Source of the DNA: Plumapathes pennacea
Lineage: Eukaryota > Cnidaria > Anthozoa > Antipatharia > Myriopathidae
Direction: 5' to 3'
Assembly (NCBI GenBank): GCA_964036295.1
Contig: OZ038462.1
Coordinates: 33,190,355-33,254,354, forward strand
Length of the DNA: 64,000 bases
Positions 1 through 10,800 of this stretch are shown piece by piece. The notes under the pieces are model-generated. The model was not told where the DNA came from. It saw nothing but the letters and a program-made list of their open reading frames with translations, and made no database searches. The position numbers were made by a program, and so were the translations under genes. Each line of letters opens with the position of its first letter. Position 1 is the first letter of the stretch.

Positions 1-277
1 TTTGCCAAGACGATTCTCCCGTCCAGCATTTCCACAATAAACTATAAAGCTTTCTTTGTGCCTGGCATGAGAAGAAGCCGACGGAATGTTCTTGAATTAA
101 TATTTGTGAAATAATCACTATGACATCTTCAAGCGCACTATAAATTTACCTAAAACATATACTGAATATTCATCAGAGAGGGACAAAGCTGAATCTTAAG
201 AGACGAGCATCCACAAGTTCTCACTTGATCGATCCGAAGTTCTAACGTGGAGCAGATAACTCTGAGAACATTCTGCC

Positions 278-820
278 ATGTCATCGAACGCAACAGCGTC
301 GTGTGATCTAAGAAATTCAACAACTGCCGCTGTGGTCCTGACCGCTTGCTACTGCATCCTAATATTAGCCGTGCTAATCGGGAATATCCTCATCGTTTTA
401 GTGATGTACAAGAACAAGAAAATGAGGAAAACCGTGAACTGGTTCATACTCAACGTGGCTTTATCAGACCTGTTAGTGCCTTTCGTCTTCGTGCTCCCTG
501 AGGTTACGTCGCTCCTCACTCGATCGATGAAGTGGCATCTGAAAGGAGTAGCGGGAAGCATATCGTGTAAACTCTTGTTCTTTCTTGCTGACGTATCTCT
601 CTCGATATCAGTATTCAGCATAGTCTTGATCTCTTTGGAGCGATTCGTAGCAGTCGTACTTCCAATGCGAGTTTCTTTAATTAGAGGCAAGGTTCGTGTT
701 GGGCTGATCGTGTCCTCCTGGATAATGGCAATTGGCTTGGCTTCCCCTTATTTTTACACTTACAGACTACGTGTGAGTGATGCCTCTTGTGTTCACAATT
801 GGGATATCAAAAAGCATTAA
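278..820 (+). CDS. Class A (rhodopsin-family) GPCR, truncated after TM4
   Basis: The 180-residue reading frame looks like the first half of a rhodopsin-class receptor. A short N-terminus with NAT and NST glycosylation sequons leads into TM1 with the GN motif (GNILIVLV), then TM2 with LSDLL, TM3 beginning at a conserved Cys (SCKLLFFLADVS) and ending in ERF in place of the usual DRY, then TM4 with its conserved Trp (SSWIMAIGLASP) and an extracellular-loop-2 Cys (SCVHNWD). The frame stops at KKH; no TM5-TM7 is visible in any frame in the next several hundred bases. A possible polyadenylation signal AATAAA lies at 961-966. Many cnidarian GPCRs are single-exon, so this is probably a truncated pseudogene. 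A 3' exon elsewhere is possible but unsupported. The ligand cannot be inferred. Confidence 0.75.
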   Translation: MSSNATASCDLRNSTTAAVVLTACYCILILAVLIGNILIVLVMYKNKKMRKTVNWFILNVALSDLLVPFVFVLPEVTSLLTRSMKWHLKGVAGSISCKLLFFLADVSLSISVFSIVLISLERFVAVVLPMRVSLIRGKVRVGLIVSSWIMAIGLASPYFYTYRLRVSDASCVHNWDIKKH

Positions 821-1345
821 AAGCACTTTTCTGCTCACCAAGTTCGCAGAATAGGAACCCTGGCTTCCGATGACCCGAAACTTTGATTTCGGAAACAAAC
901 AGGTAAAAGGTGTTCAGCAAGGCACTGAGCCTATGCCACATTATTTGTATTGATCTGTAAAATAAAAACTGTAAGTACTGCGTCTTTTGTCTCTTGGAGC
1001 ATTCCTTCTATTTGATTTGTTTGCTGTTTGGGAACTGTGTTGATGTCGCTTTATATTAGGCCAATTATTGAGTCAAATTATAGAAGTAATGACGGAGGCA
1101 TAAGACGACTACTTCATATTCCCAGATGCTGACCAACTGACACGATACTTCTGTATGACTTCAAATCATTGAAACGTTTACTGACTGAACAACGCAAACC
1201 GAGAAACTGTACTGTACTGTTTATTTATTTATTTAAATTTATTTATTTTGTTGTTTATAATTTTCTTCCTTCAGTCGAATGCAAGTACGATTAAAACAGT
1301 ATACTGCCTTTTGCCATTTTAAGCGTTAGAATAATCTGACATTCC
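821..1345. other. Non-coding stretch downstream of the GPCR fragment
   Basis: I see no gene here. It holds the putative AATAAA signal of the GPCR fragment at 961-966 and an A/T-rich TTTA-repeat tract near 1216-1252. Confidence 0.4.
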
Positions 1346-1838
1346 TTGATTAAAGTAGAACTGTATGCAAAAAATAACCAATTCTTAAATGAATCTTCGA
1401 AGTGTGAATGATCGAATTCCCAACTTATTTTTTGCATGTTGCAGTTTCCGATTTTGTTAAAAATTGTTTTCTGTTTGAATCGAGGCGCCAACACCGCGGC
1501 GCAGAATTCGTGTGTCAGCGGGTATTTTTGGAATTTATGACGTCAGATACGGGGAACGGAGCTAGAAAATAACAAGAAAGAGTTAGGAACGGACCATGGA
1601 AACTGCGCGTTACGAGACAAAAAGTTTTAATTATATTTCTGACGTCATAAATTCCAAAAATACCCGCTGACACGCGAATTCTGCGCCGCGGTGTTGGCGC
1701 CTCGAATCGAACAAAAAACAATTTTTATCAAAATCGGAAACCGCAACATGCAAAAAATAAGTTGGGAATTCGATCATGCACACTTCGAAGATTCATTTAA
1801 GAATTGGTTATTTTTTGCATACAGTTCTCCTTTAAGTA
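1346..1838. mobile_element. Fold-back element (about 200-bp inverted arms)
   Basis: The left arm (about 1346-1548) and right arm (about 1636-1838) are near-perfect reverse complements; shared blocks include TGACGTCA, GCGCCGCGGTGTTGG and TGCAAAAAATAA. They surround a loop of about 90 bp. The short open frames on both strands here mirror one another and come from the palindrome, not from genes. No transposase is present, so this is a non-autonomous hairpin element. No clear target-site duplication could be fixed. Confidence 0.8.
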
Positions 1839-2229
1839 AACCTTACAATTTTGTGATGAACTTCGGCGATTAAGCAGTGTCTAGTCCTTTCGACAGATTG
1901 GCTGTAAAAAGCTGAAAACACAAGACAAGCATTTCAACTGAATAAGAAAGGTTAATATACAGTATCAATCGGTAGGATTTTTTGTAGTGCTGCAGCACGA
2001 TTCTGCTCGGATCACCATGGACATGAATAAAAGCTATGCAAATATCAAGTGAATTCAAATCGAGTGCAATTATGAACGTGCCAGAAAAGACTTAATTGTT
2101 GTGAGAAAATTAGTTTAGCGGGTGGCTCACAGATAGGAAATGCATTAACCTATCTGATGAACAGAAGGAACATCAGTCATATTTTATTCTTGAACAACAT
2201 ATTGACTAAAGAGTTCATGCGTTTTTTTA
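1839..2229. other. No gene seen
   Basis: A/T-rich sequence with no supported coding region, RNA or repeat. Confidence 0.35.
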
Positions 2230-2652
2230 CGCTCACTATCCCACTTATCCCACTGATGCCTTCGATTCGTTACTCGAAAAGCACTTCTGTTTTATCCCGA
2301 ACGTCTTCCAATCTATTTCGTACTTTTCCAAAATAGCTTTTTCCGCAAAGTTGGATACTTTACGGGCTGCTATTTGGGGCATGTCCACTAAAATATAGCC
2401 TTTTTGGATGTGTAAAATGGATAGATGCCCAAAAAAGCTTGTCATTTTTTCCGAAGGAGTCATTTATTCCATCAAAAGTACCACAAAAACACCATAATCA
2501 AGCAATATTTTAACAAATCTTTTAATACAATATTTAGCGCCACATTGCTTTGCTTGCATTTTTCAAGTTACAATTATAAACGCTCACTATCCCACTTTTC
2601 ACTGATGCCTTCGATTCATTACTTGAAAAGCACTCCTGTTTTATCCCGCTGG
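2230..2652. repeat. Pair of about 70-bp direct repeats (2230-2300 and 2581-2652)
   Basis: The block beginning CGCTCACTATCCCACTT and ending GTTTTATCCCG occurs twice in the same orientation about 350 bp apart with a few differences. The sequence between them has no recognisable gene. The pair could be the direct termini of a small degraded retroelement, but no diagnostic feature supports that. Confidence 0.6.
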
Positions 2653-2934
2653 ATATATTAATAGACGGCTTTTAGCGGCTGTTAATGACCTAAGATATTC
2701 TTGATAGTCGCCAATACATCATTTTCATCACTAAAACTTGCTGACAATTTTCTCGTGACGAAAGTGGTACATTGCGAATTTTACGTTTTTACGATTTTAC
2801 GTACACGTCACCACAGGATCGTGAATGATTTTATTTGAAACTCAGCGCAAAAATAAAAACACATCGTCTCATTTGTACAGATTATTTATAGATTGGGCTA
2901 CTGCGTGCAGGTGGTTGTTGTAGCATGTTACGAT

Positions 2935-3590
2935 GATCTAGTTTACAACTCAGTTGGAAGTTATTTTACAAGAGATGAATATTTGCTGAGAGACGTTAGC
3001 CACACAAAAGTTTAAAAAAAATCACAAACACAAAACACACACACACACAAAACCTATAATGACTATAATGGGTGCCGTACGAGTGACTTCTGATATTACA
3101 CCTAATCGATATGCCTTAAAGCAATAGTGAAAGCCATTCCTGCTGTTTCAGGCGAAAGCCATGAACAAGCCAGGAAACATTGAAAGATGTGTAACTTAAT
3201 GAAGATATTTGCTGGTTGTTTAATTTATGTGGAGCTAGTCGTTTGTGCGGCTGAATTATTACATGTATAATGATTTATGCTAATTTACTGTGCAATTTTA
3301 CATGATTAATTGTTCGTGAGTTTTGCCTGGAACGGCCCAAGGGAAGATCCGAAGATTCTAAACCGAAAATTTAGTTTAAATGGGCCGACGGATCAATTAG
3401 GTGTAATATCAGGCCATAACCCATTTTATCAGAAGCAACTCGTACGGCCCCCATTATAGACACTATATTTGTTTATTTTTACTTTTGTGTAGCTGACGTC
3501 TCTCAGGTATATCATATTTCATCTGTGAATATTCGTCAGTCTTGTATACATAACTTCCAACTGAGTTGTAATTATGTAGCATGTGATGGA
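2935..3590. mobile_element. Non-autonomous element with long imperfect inverted arms
   Basis: The left arm (about 2935-3112: CAACTCAGTTGGAAGTTAT, GAGAGACGT, CACACAAAAGT, then GGTGTAATATC in reverse) matches the reverse complement of about 3393-3570. Both arms carry CCGTACGAGT next to TATAATGG. The middle is A/T-rich with no coding capacity. The size (about 0.65 kb) and structure fit a MITE or fold-back element. The outer ends are approximate. Confidence 0.65.
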
Positions 3591-3605
3591 TATTAGTATA
3601 TATAT

Positions 3606-3762
3606 AAACACAATTTGTTATCGACTGCGTGAGAGAAAACTGGGTCTCTGGCACCTCTGGGGAGTATTAAATGGTCCTAGGATTTAATAGCATTTGCGTG
3701 ATACGGGCGGATTGGCACTATTTCAGGAGAGAAAAATGGCATCCGTTATTTGCGATAATTGC
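3606..3762 (+). repeat. Dispersed repeat, copy 1 (copy 2 at 5284-5460)
   Basis: A block starting TTGTTATCGACTG and running through GTCTCTGGCAC to a GAAAAATG-containing end recurs at 5284-5460 in the same orientation. The two copies have different middles but the same ends, suggesting diverged members of one element family. No coding content is seen. Confidence 0.5.
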
Positions 3763-3872
3763 TCGCGGGGTGTGGCCCCGACGAGCTTAAAAATGGAGTT
3801 TTTTTTCCTTCTGGGTTGAGAATCAGCACACGGTGATTGGTTCATATGATCACGTGATATGCGATGACGTAA

Positions 3873-4219
3873 ACCACCGCCCGGTTGGCTCAGTTGGTTG
3901 AGTGCCGGTCTTTCGTGCGGGAGGTCGCGGGTTCGAATCCCGGCCGGACCAGCACTCAGGGTCTTAAAATAATTGAAGAGAAGATGCTGCCTTTGTTTCT
4001 AACAGCAGATGGTAAGATCTTCACTTGGCTCGGCTGACTACGTAAAATGGCGGTCCCGTCTCCCTATACTTCTATACTTGATGACAGGGGGGACGTAAAA
4101 GAACCAATGAGGACGTAAACAAATCTCTGGCAGTGACCACCCTCAGTGCCTGTTCTCCACAGTAATATGGCGAAGCCAAATTGTCGCTGAAAAGCCCCTT
4201 GAGGGGAGCATCAATAAAA

Positions 4220-4251
<32 letters not shown>
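3873..4251 (+). mobile_element. tRNA-derived SINE with (TATG)n tail
   Basis: The head carries a Pol III box A (TGGCTCAGTTGG at 3886-3897) and box B (GGTTCGAATCC at 3930-3940). A unique body follows, then a TATG-repeat tail (about 4221-4251). The acceptor stem does not pair properly, so this is a SINE and not a functional tRNA gene. GTAA flanks it on both sides (3869-3872 and 4252-4255). A related copy of the host sequence at about 31045-31064 has GTAA without the insert, giving an empty site. Confidence 0.85.
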
Positions 4252-4255
<4 letters not shown>

Positions 4256-4836
4256 TTGACTTCGCTAAACAACTCGAGATGTGGCCAGTGAATTGCTCGT
4301 TACTTGTGTGTAAAAGTTAACTGCATCCCATCCAAACTCAACACCATTGGGCTCTGTGGAACATGCACGGATAAATTGGATTTTAGGGAACGATTTTGGC
4401 TTGCGTTCTTTAGTTCACCGCGGAAGCTTTGAGAATAGCCGTAAACTAAATGTTTGATGGATACCGCTCGGGGATTGCAAATTTCTCTGTCGCCGCTAAA
4501 TATTTAGTCCCGACGAAACTTTCTGTGGCGGCACGAAATACTTCTGGGAAGATAACAGGCCGAAAACGGAAACCAAAGCTACGATGAACTTTAGCCGCAA
4601 AACAATGGCGATTTATGCTTTACTTTGTACATGACATCTGTTGCCTCATAAAATTCTTCTGCTTATCGTACTTTGCCTGTTGAAATGTTTCTTTCATTCG
4701 ATCATGTAGCCTTTGTTTCGCAATGGTCATTGTATACCAGATATGAAAAATACACCGAAATAGTCCTGAGCATTGAGTTTGCAGTTCACAAATGACTGAA
4801 CACACTGTGAACAAAACCGCAATAATATTGACGTAA
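4256..4836. repeat. Repeat family Y, copy 1 (reverse complement of 27469-27979 plus 30838-31060)
   Basis: The reverse complement of this block aligns over several hundred bases with sequence around 27.5-28.0 kb and continues at 30.84-31.06 kb. The second copy is split by the Helitron at 27980-30837, and this copy is uninterrupted at that point. It continues leftward past the SINE to about 3764 (ACGTCATCGCATATCACGTG). No protein is recognised; short reverse-strand frames exist but are not conserved in copy 2. Confidence 0.7.
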
Positions 4837-5139
4837 ACAAGTGTCGTGTTACATTCCTCGCTTGTTACAGAACACGAAAAATCGAAAGCCTGATAGAAGA
4901 AACGTATTCAGTTAATAAAAGAAAACACAAAAGTATTGAAGCGAAGGCTGGATTAATCGTGGCCTCTCGTTAGAAATAAGAGTCGAAGTCAAACTGTCAA
5001 AAATCAATTGTTCATAAAAAGATATGTCACGCATTCTCAAAATGCAGGGTCGCTCAACCTTTAAGAAGCAAGTGTATGAGTGTTGTAATGATAATTTATA
5101 GTTTAATCAGGTTTCATTTGAGCAAGGTGTCAACAGCCA
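4837..5139. other. No gene seen
   Basis: About 300 bp of A/T-rich sequence with no supported feature. Confidence 0.35.
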
Positions 5140-5285
5140 AGTTCTCTATAACTGTGTGATATTTTTCTGGTGAGAAACTGGAAGTCTCTCTTGGGAGTTC
5201 CACTCTTGTCCCTACTTTCCATTTTAGTATATTCTGGTCTCGACGCAACTCACGCCGCGAGCTCACTGGCAATGCCAGTCTAGTT
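5140..5285 (+). repeat. Dispersed repeat family S, copy 1
   Basis: A unit running from TGATATTTTTCTGGTGAG through CTCTTGTCCCT to CACTGGCAATGCCAGTCT recurs at 10490-10700 (+) and at 25744-25900 (-). No coding capacity. It is SINE- or MITE-sized, but the class is unresolved. Confidence 0.6.
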
Positions 5286-5460
5286 TGTTATCGACTGTGT
5301 GAGAGAAAAAATTGGGGTCTCTGGCACTTCTGGGGAGTACTATTGTTTTGAACAATCGATTTGACGCATTTGCCAATTTATATTAAGTATTTTCGCCACT
5401 CGCGCGAGCGTGACACCATTTTAGGAAAGAAAAATGATGATGCCATTATTTGTCGTGTGT
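5284..5460 (+). repeat. Dispersed repeat, copy 2 (see 3606-3762)
   Basis: Shares the TTGTTATCGACTG start and the GTCTCTGGCACTTC block with 3606-3762. Confidence 0.5.
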
Positions 5461-5783
5461 CCAGTCAGATCATAAATATTTTATAGTCTATTTTACTCCA
5501 TGTGACATTGCCTTTGGTGTGAAATGTCTTAGGGGTTTTCTACAGGTTGCATTATTGTTCCACGCTTTATTAAGAACAACAGGTGCGATTAAGTTTGGGC
5601 TGTTTTTTATCACCAATTTGAATTTATGGTCATGGCCTGGCCGTTCGCTAGAAACAAATTATTGAGCCTTTCGACGGCCATATTTATATCCAAACTATAT
5701 TGTGCAGTTCACTTGTCGTATAATTTGTCGTATTCGAGTGGCAAAATTTGAATTTTTCGGCCACCCTTTCACGCGAGCACGTT

Positions 5784-6440
5784 TGTCGTTTGTCGCTGTT
5801 ATCCGGCAGTTGTCGCCAATGATTTACGAAAACCATTACTGAATCGTTTGGACAGTACGTGGCAAGTAGGATTTTTTTTTGCAAACCAAATTTGTTCGAT
5901 AACTGGTTTTAAGATTTTATGATAAACTGTTGCCTTCTATCTCAAAAGACTTGTCGGTCCACGCGGGCATGGATTTGTATCATCAGAAGCTATGCAAAAA
6001 CTGTCGGCATAGTCCCAGGAACGTTTCCGCCCACCCCCCCCCCCCCCCCCCCCCCCCCTCAAATACGACAAGCAAACTGCATAATATAGTTTGGATATAA
6101 ATATTGTCTTGCTTTCCCGTTTTGTATTGAACACTTTTATTTCAAATAATGTTCACTACAGGTTGTACGATACATCTTTACCCGATTCTCCGTCCAGTTG
6201 AACCAGTCGCTCAGCCTCCTCGGGCGCCACGGACGAGTTCTTTTGTAATACCCAGTTTAGGTGGGTCACTCTCAGCGTAAGCTGATGAGTTTGTTTTGTC
6301 ACAACACAATATCCCGTGAGCCATGCGGAGCAGACTTCAGAAGTCAGTAGCCAAAACGTATATCGCTGAATTTTTGAACTGTACATGTTTTACATCTTGT
6401 CTTTTTAAGTAAGCTCCCCTCTGCATGGTTCATTTTAATT
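5784..6440. repeat. Long direct repeat, copy 1 (copy 2 at 25104-25741)
   Basis: About 640 bp is repeated in the same orientation at 25104-25741 with only scattered differences. Both copies contain a poly-C tract (about 6032-6058 here) with different flanking sequence. Both keep a related reverse-strand frame (6156-6386 here, 65-75 residues, ending SGKDVSYNL) whose product I do not recognise. This is a dispersed element or duplicated gene remnant; termini show no clear inverted repeat. Confidence 0.7.
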
Positions 6441-6441
6441 A

Positions 6442-6520
6442 AGCCCTTCCCAAGGCTTAAGGAGACGGGGTTCCCACATTAACTCATTACAATAGTTTCG
6501 TAAAGTAACACACTCCTAGT
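6442..6520. repeat. About 75-bp repeat shared with 31201-31275
   Basis: TAAGCCCTTCCCA through AGTAACACACTC is nearly identical to 31201-31275. It adjoins the end of the 5784-6440 repeat and is probably a terminal piece of another dispersed element. Confidence 0.6.
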
Positions 6521-6524
6521 AAAC

Positions 6525-6931
6525 AAACCTGTTTCTTGTGCTCTTCGAACGGTGGTGAAAAGGATTCGCAGTAAAGTTTTCTGTCGACTTTTCAGTTATA
6601 TCTTTGAAATTTTGCTCCCCTTGACTTTGACAGACAAACGACAAAACTCGCTTGAGCTAAGTTAAACAAACAACTCGGACATACTGGCACAGTCGGTCTG
6701 TATCTTGCTATTATATCCTGAAATCATTTGTGAACAAACATAAGCGAACGCGAGAAACTCGGAACTGACTATGCTTTACTTCAGTTGATAAAACTCATGT
6801 CATGGTCACAGCTGTGTTCTTTCTTTCGTGAGCGAAATGTATTTGCAAATGTTTTTCCGTCCGGAAATGTGGTTCTATGGCTGAAGGGGGAGCAGAATTT
6901 TTAAATACAACCATGAATCAGCAGAAGCCGC
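6525..6931 (-). mobile_element. Diverged reverse-orientation relative of the Helentron-like element X
   Basis: Read on the minus strand, pieces here match interior sequence of element X (33219-35217 and its sister copies): the TTTTCACCACCGTTCGAA block near 6540-6560 and a GGGGGAGCAG block near 6885. The relationship appears to continue into the RTK upstream region (AGAGCCAATTATATTTAGAA at about 6959). Diverged and end-less, so it is probably an old copy. Confidence 0.45.
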
Positions 6932-7787
6932 TCAGCCGCCATTAACACGATGTGCGAGAGCCAATTATATTTAGAAGACCCCTTCCTGGAGAGGAAATTT
7001 TGCATCCGACATTATGTCGCCATGTTATAACATTAGCACGTGAACATTGATTTAACATTCCTCGCATCTTCAAATAGGCATTCTGCTCAGTAAATAGCGG
7101 ACCAGCTGGAGACGTTTGAGAATTAGACTGTCTAGTGAGTTTACGACGTTGCAAAATTGTTCGTCATGTTGGTAACTAGTTATTGAGATAGTATTTAGGG
7201 TAGTCTTAGTAACCAGGTACATATAAGGTTTTCTTTTGAAGGTTTAAGACAGCAAACAAATTATAATGACGCAGTTGATGCATTACAGTGCAGAAATAAC
7301 GGATGTGGTAAGATTTTTGACGTAGTACCTGCGATGTTAGTAACAGCGATGTAATATCTTTGTTAGTAATTGGGGTCATACCTTTAGTAGGCTGATTGTA
7401 ATACAAGAATCAGAGAGAAATAGTCACTTACTCTTTCTTACAAATCCATGACTTTGAGATTGTTTCAAATTAAATTGAAAGTTGTAGTTTATCATGCAGT
7501 ACTTGCGGGCAGCAGTCATTCCGCCAAACTTACCAACGGAGGTATAGTTTTTTCCGAAAGTCATGAAATGATTGAGACCATTAACTGCAGAAATCCCTAA
7601 TCTCCGCCAGTTATGTGTCCTATGCACAGCATGCAAACTTCTGGTGTGATATAGAAACCGCTTCTGTTGATGTTGAAGGTATATTGATCCCGCACAGAAC
7701 ACGACAAAAATGTTTATTCATATACTCTATATAAGCTAACATACAGGTCATTTCGTATAATATTTTGAATGAGCTCCTAGCGAGATT

Positions 7788-7854
7788 ATGATCATGTGGG
7801 CAACTGTCCTTCTAGGTTTTCTTGTGTGGTCTAGTGTCAAGACTATCCAAGCAG
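7788..7854 (+). CDS. RTK exon 1: signal peptide
   Basis: ATG at 7788, hydrophobic core TVLLGFLVW, then SSVKTIQA. The donor GTGAGA follows at 7855, phase 1. This exon is base-for-base identical to 42496-42562. Confidence 0.85.
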
Positions 7855-10800
7855 GTGAGACAAAACTGGTTTGTGTTTCATATGTTACTTACTTGTACGC
7901 GTATGAAACTAAAACAAAAAGCCGTTAGTGGCTGTAGGTCTATCTCTTGATTGCTGTCCAATTACAAACCAGCGAATCTTGAAACAACAAAAGGAATTCA
8001 ATTATACGGACCATTATTGTTTATTACTATTTACCATTACCGTAAGTTGTTTCATTACTATTACTATCAACTATCACTGTTTGTTGTTACTTTCGGTATT
8101 ACCATTACTGTTTATCGTCATGGCGTCCATCCATAGACAGTGTAATCTAGCCAGGTTGTTCCATTTTCACCATGCCTCTCTAGCTTAGCGTACATGTGTC
8201 TCCCTGAATACAGATTTGTTTAAGAGACCAGTGCGCGGCCTGTGACACTGCCCTGAGTATTTGCCAGTCTTAAAATGTTCTGTACGATGAATTCTGCTTC
8301 GTGAATTCAAAAGTAGCGTGAAGAGTCCCTGAAATAAAAAGGAGTCAATACGACCGTAGCCTCATAAAAGTCAAAATAGAAGGCAGAAATCACGAAATAT
8401 TACTATGGGCCAAAATTATATCAGTGACAGTGTCAATATATGCTAGAGAACCGGATTTTTGATAAGAGATATTGTTTGAATGTTCTATTTACGTCACATT
8501 CCTCATTTTCCGCACTGCCGCACTCTGCACGGCACTCTACATTCCTATCCATATCATAGGTATGCATATTTAATTATTCCGGCTATTCTTATTCCGGACT
8601 TCCGAAACAAACACGCCCTTAGTCATTATTGAGTGACTTTGGCCATGTCCGCACGTATCTTTTCCCCTCCATTTTCAAACATTAATTCGTCCACACGATA
8701 GCATTTTGATTCGTTTTTCCCATCGACAATCAAGTCACTATATTTCTCGGGATATCAGAATAATTAATTCGAAACATTGATAATGTCAATAGTGAATTTA
8801 TTGAATGTGTGATGTTCAAGTCGACTCCACATATCAGAAGTTCAAACCCTTGTCACAACAGTGAGAATATTGCGACGCAACACACTAAGCCTCGTTTTGA
8901 AACAGAGGCAGCAGACATATCGGAAATGGCCCATTAGCAGGTATCATGCCCCTGAATAGTTTTTTGACTTACACTCTCTTAGAAATACTTGTCTTTATTC
9001 GGAACTTTTTGCAAATGTATGCTTTTTATGTAGCCCACAAAATTATCCAAATTTTTTTTTGCATTGGCTGATAGTGATACTGATACTGTTTTTAATGGCT
9101 GGCATGTAAAGACTTTATGTTATTTGATGCTGAACTTAGCTACTTTTTCATGTTATTGTGTATTTTGAAGTAATATTTTTCATTACACACACCGCAGGTC
9201 CTGGCAAACCTTCAAATGTGAAAATTTCCAGCATCTCTGCATCTTCTATAAATGTGACATGGGATAAACCGTCTGACGGAGATGGCAGTCCCATTCAGGG
9301 CTGCAACGTCAAATGGTCATGGGGAAACTTTACGTCAGACTATAGGAGATATCGATATCAAAGTTACACTTACCGGAGCTACCGCTATCGGAGTTACCGC
9401 ACAAAATTTGTAAGAAGTGAACAAGCAACATTGCGTGTGAAGCCCTTCACTTTATACAACATCCAGGTTCAGGCAAGGAGCAATGTGACGGGAGATTGGT
9501 CTGAACCAACAATGTTTAAGACAACTGAGTCAGGTATGTATACAAATGTGTACATGCTTACGAAATATCTATTTTAACTCTTAATAAAACTAATCTGCTG
9601 TCAATAGTCCAAACCACTTTTATGCATGTTATGTATATTTATGCTCTTTTAGTTGAACACTGTCACCTCATTCCGCTGTAATGCGATTGTTCACTTGGTG
9701 ATTTTATTTCATTAAGTTACCAGTGGATAATCAAGGTAGCGACTATACAGTACATTTAGCTTTGCACAAGAAATTCGTACAAAGCGCGGGCTTTTGCTAA
9801 AAATGAAACATAAATTTCCAGTCCGTACTGCAACTTATTGTTACTGGCTCTGGGAAATCCAATCATTTTTACACCATCCTTGAGCAAGTTCAATTGGTCA
9901 AATGTAAGGGTCTAGCCCCGCCCTATTCCAGGTCTTTTCTAAAATTGAGTCACGTGATCCAAAATTACCCAAGTGAATGAGATTTTTTATTGAGTACCAT
10001 GAACAATTTCTGTTTTTTTTTTCTTTGTTTTTTCTTTTTTATTACAGCATAATGTTTGCCGATATTCCAAAGTTTGGAAATATTAAAGATATTGGTATGG
10101 GAAAAACTGCTGGATTGCAAATCTTAATATTTCTTACCTGCAAAATTCTGCCACATTTGATGTTTTAAAGCGATGGACCTGAGATTTTTCAATCTACGTA
10201 CATATTGTTTATGATCTTTTCATTTATGGCACTCGAAAACGAATTATTTATTGACATGGTTAATTTGGGTCACGTGACCTATTATTGCAAAAGGCCTATT
10301 TAAGGTCAAGCCAGGGCCCAGTTGCTTAGAAGGATGATCAGGTTAACCCAGGATTAAGACAACCTGATCTACAAAAAAAAATTCAGGATAAACTTTGATG
10401 CAAGCTATTTGAAAAGTTCTTCGAGGGCGCAGATGTATATTTTACCAATTTAGCAAAATTTAACCCAGTAGTATTCGATTGTAGCTTTAGCTATTGCTCG
10501 TGGAGGCCACGCTCCCGCGAGCTTAAAAATGGAATCTTGCAAGGTTTCAGAAGTCGAATTTTCTATACTGTATGACATTTTTCTGGTGAGAAACTGCAAG
10601 TCTTTTTTTGGGAGTCTCGCTCTTGTCCCTTCCATTTTAGATTCTTCTGGTCTCGACCCAGCCCAAGCCACGAGCTTACTGGCAACCCAGTCTTGTTTTA
10701 TAACTTTCTTTTGGGACTATGTAATTGTAACCGGGGGACACTTCCATATATGGGCTATATGGGGATGTGCCGCTCAACAGGGTATACTTTTCGCCTCTCC

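Larger units (their letters stand above)
6932..8965 (+). repeat. Segmental duplication, copy 1 (RTK upstream region, exon 1, start of intron 1)
   Basis: This 2-kb stretch recurs at 41646-43323 and continues at 51221-51765, where a 7.9-kb element separates the two halves. It contains the presumed promoter and 5' region and the signal-peptide exon. Agreement is very high by eye across 7209-7854. Within copy 1 about 230 bp present in copy 2 (51343-51571) is missing near 8728, removing the right half of a MITE. Confidence 0.85.

Noticed and set aside
3876-3950. tRNA gene
   Set aside because: Boxes A and B are good, but the acceptor stem does not pair and a SINE body with a TATG tail and target duplication follows.
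6156-6386. Real gene (related frame also at 25488-25688, minus strand)
   Set aside because: The frame is shared by both copies of a dispersed repeat, but it has no recognisable family, differs by an internal deletion and lacks splice context; kept only as a note in the repeat entries.
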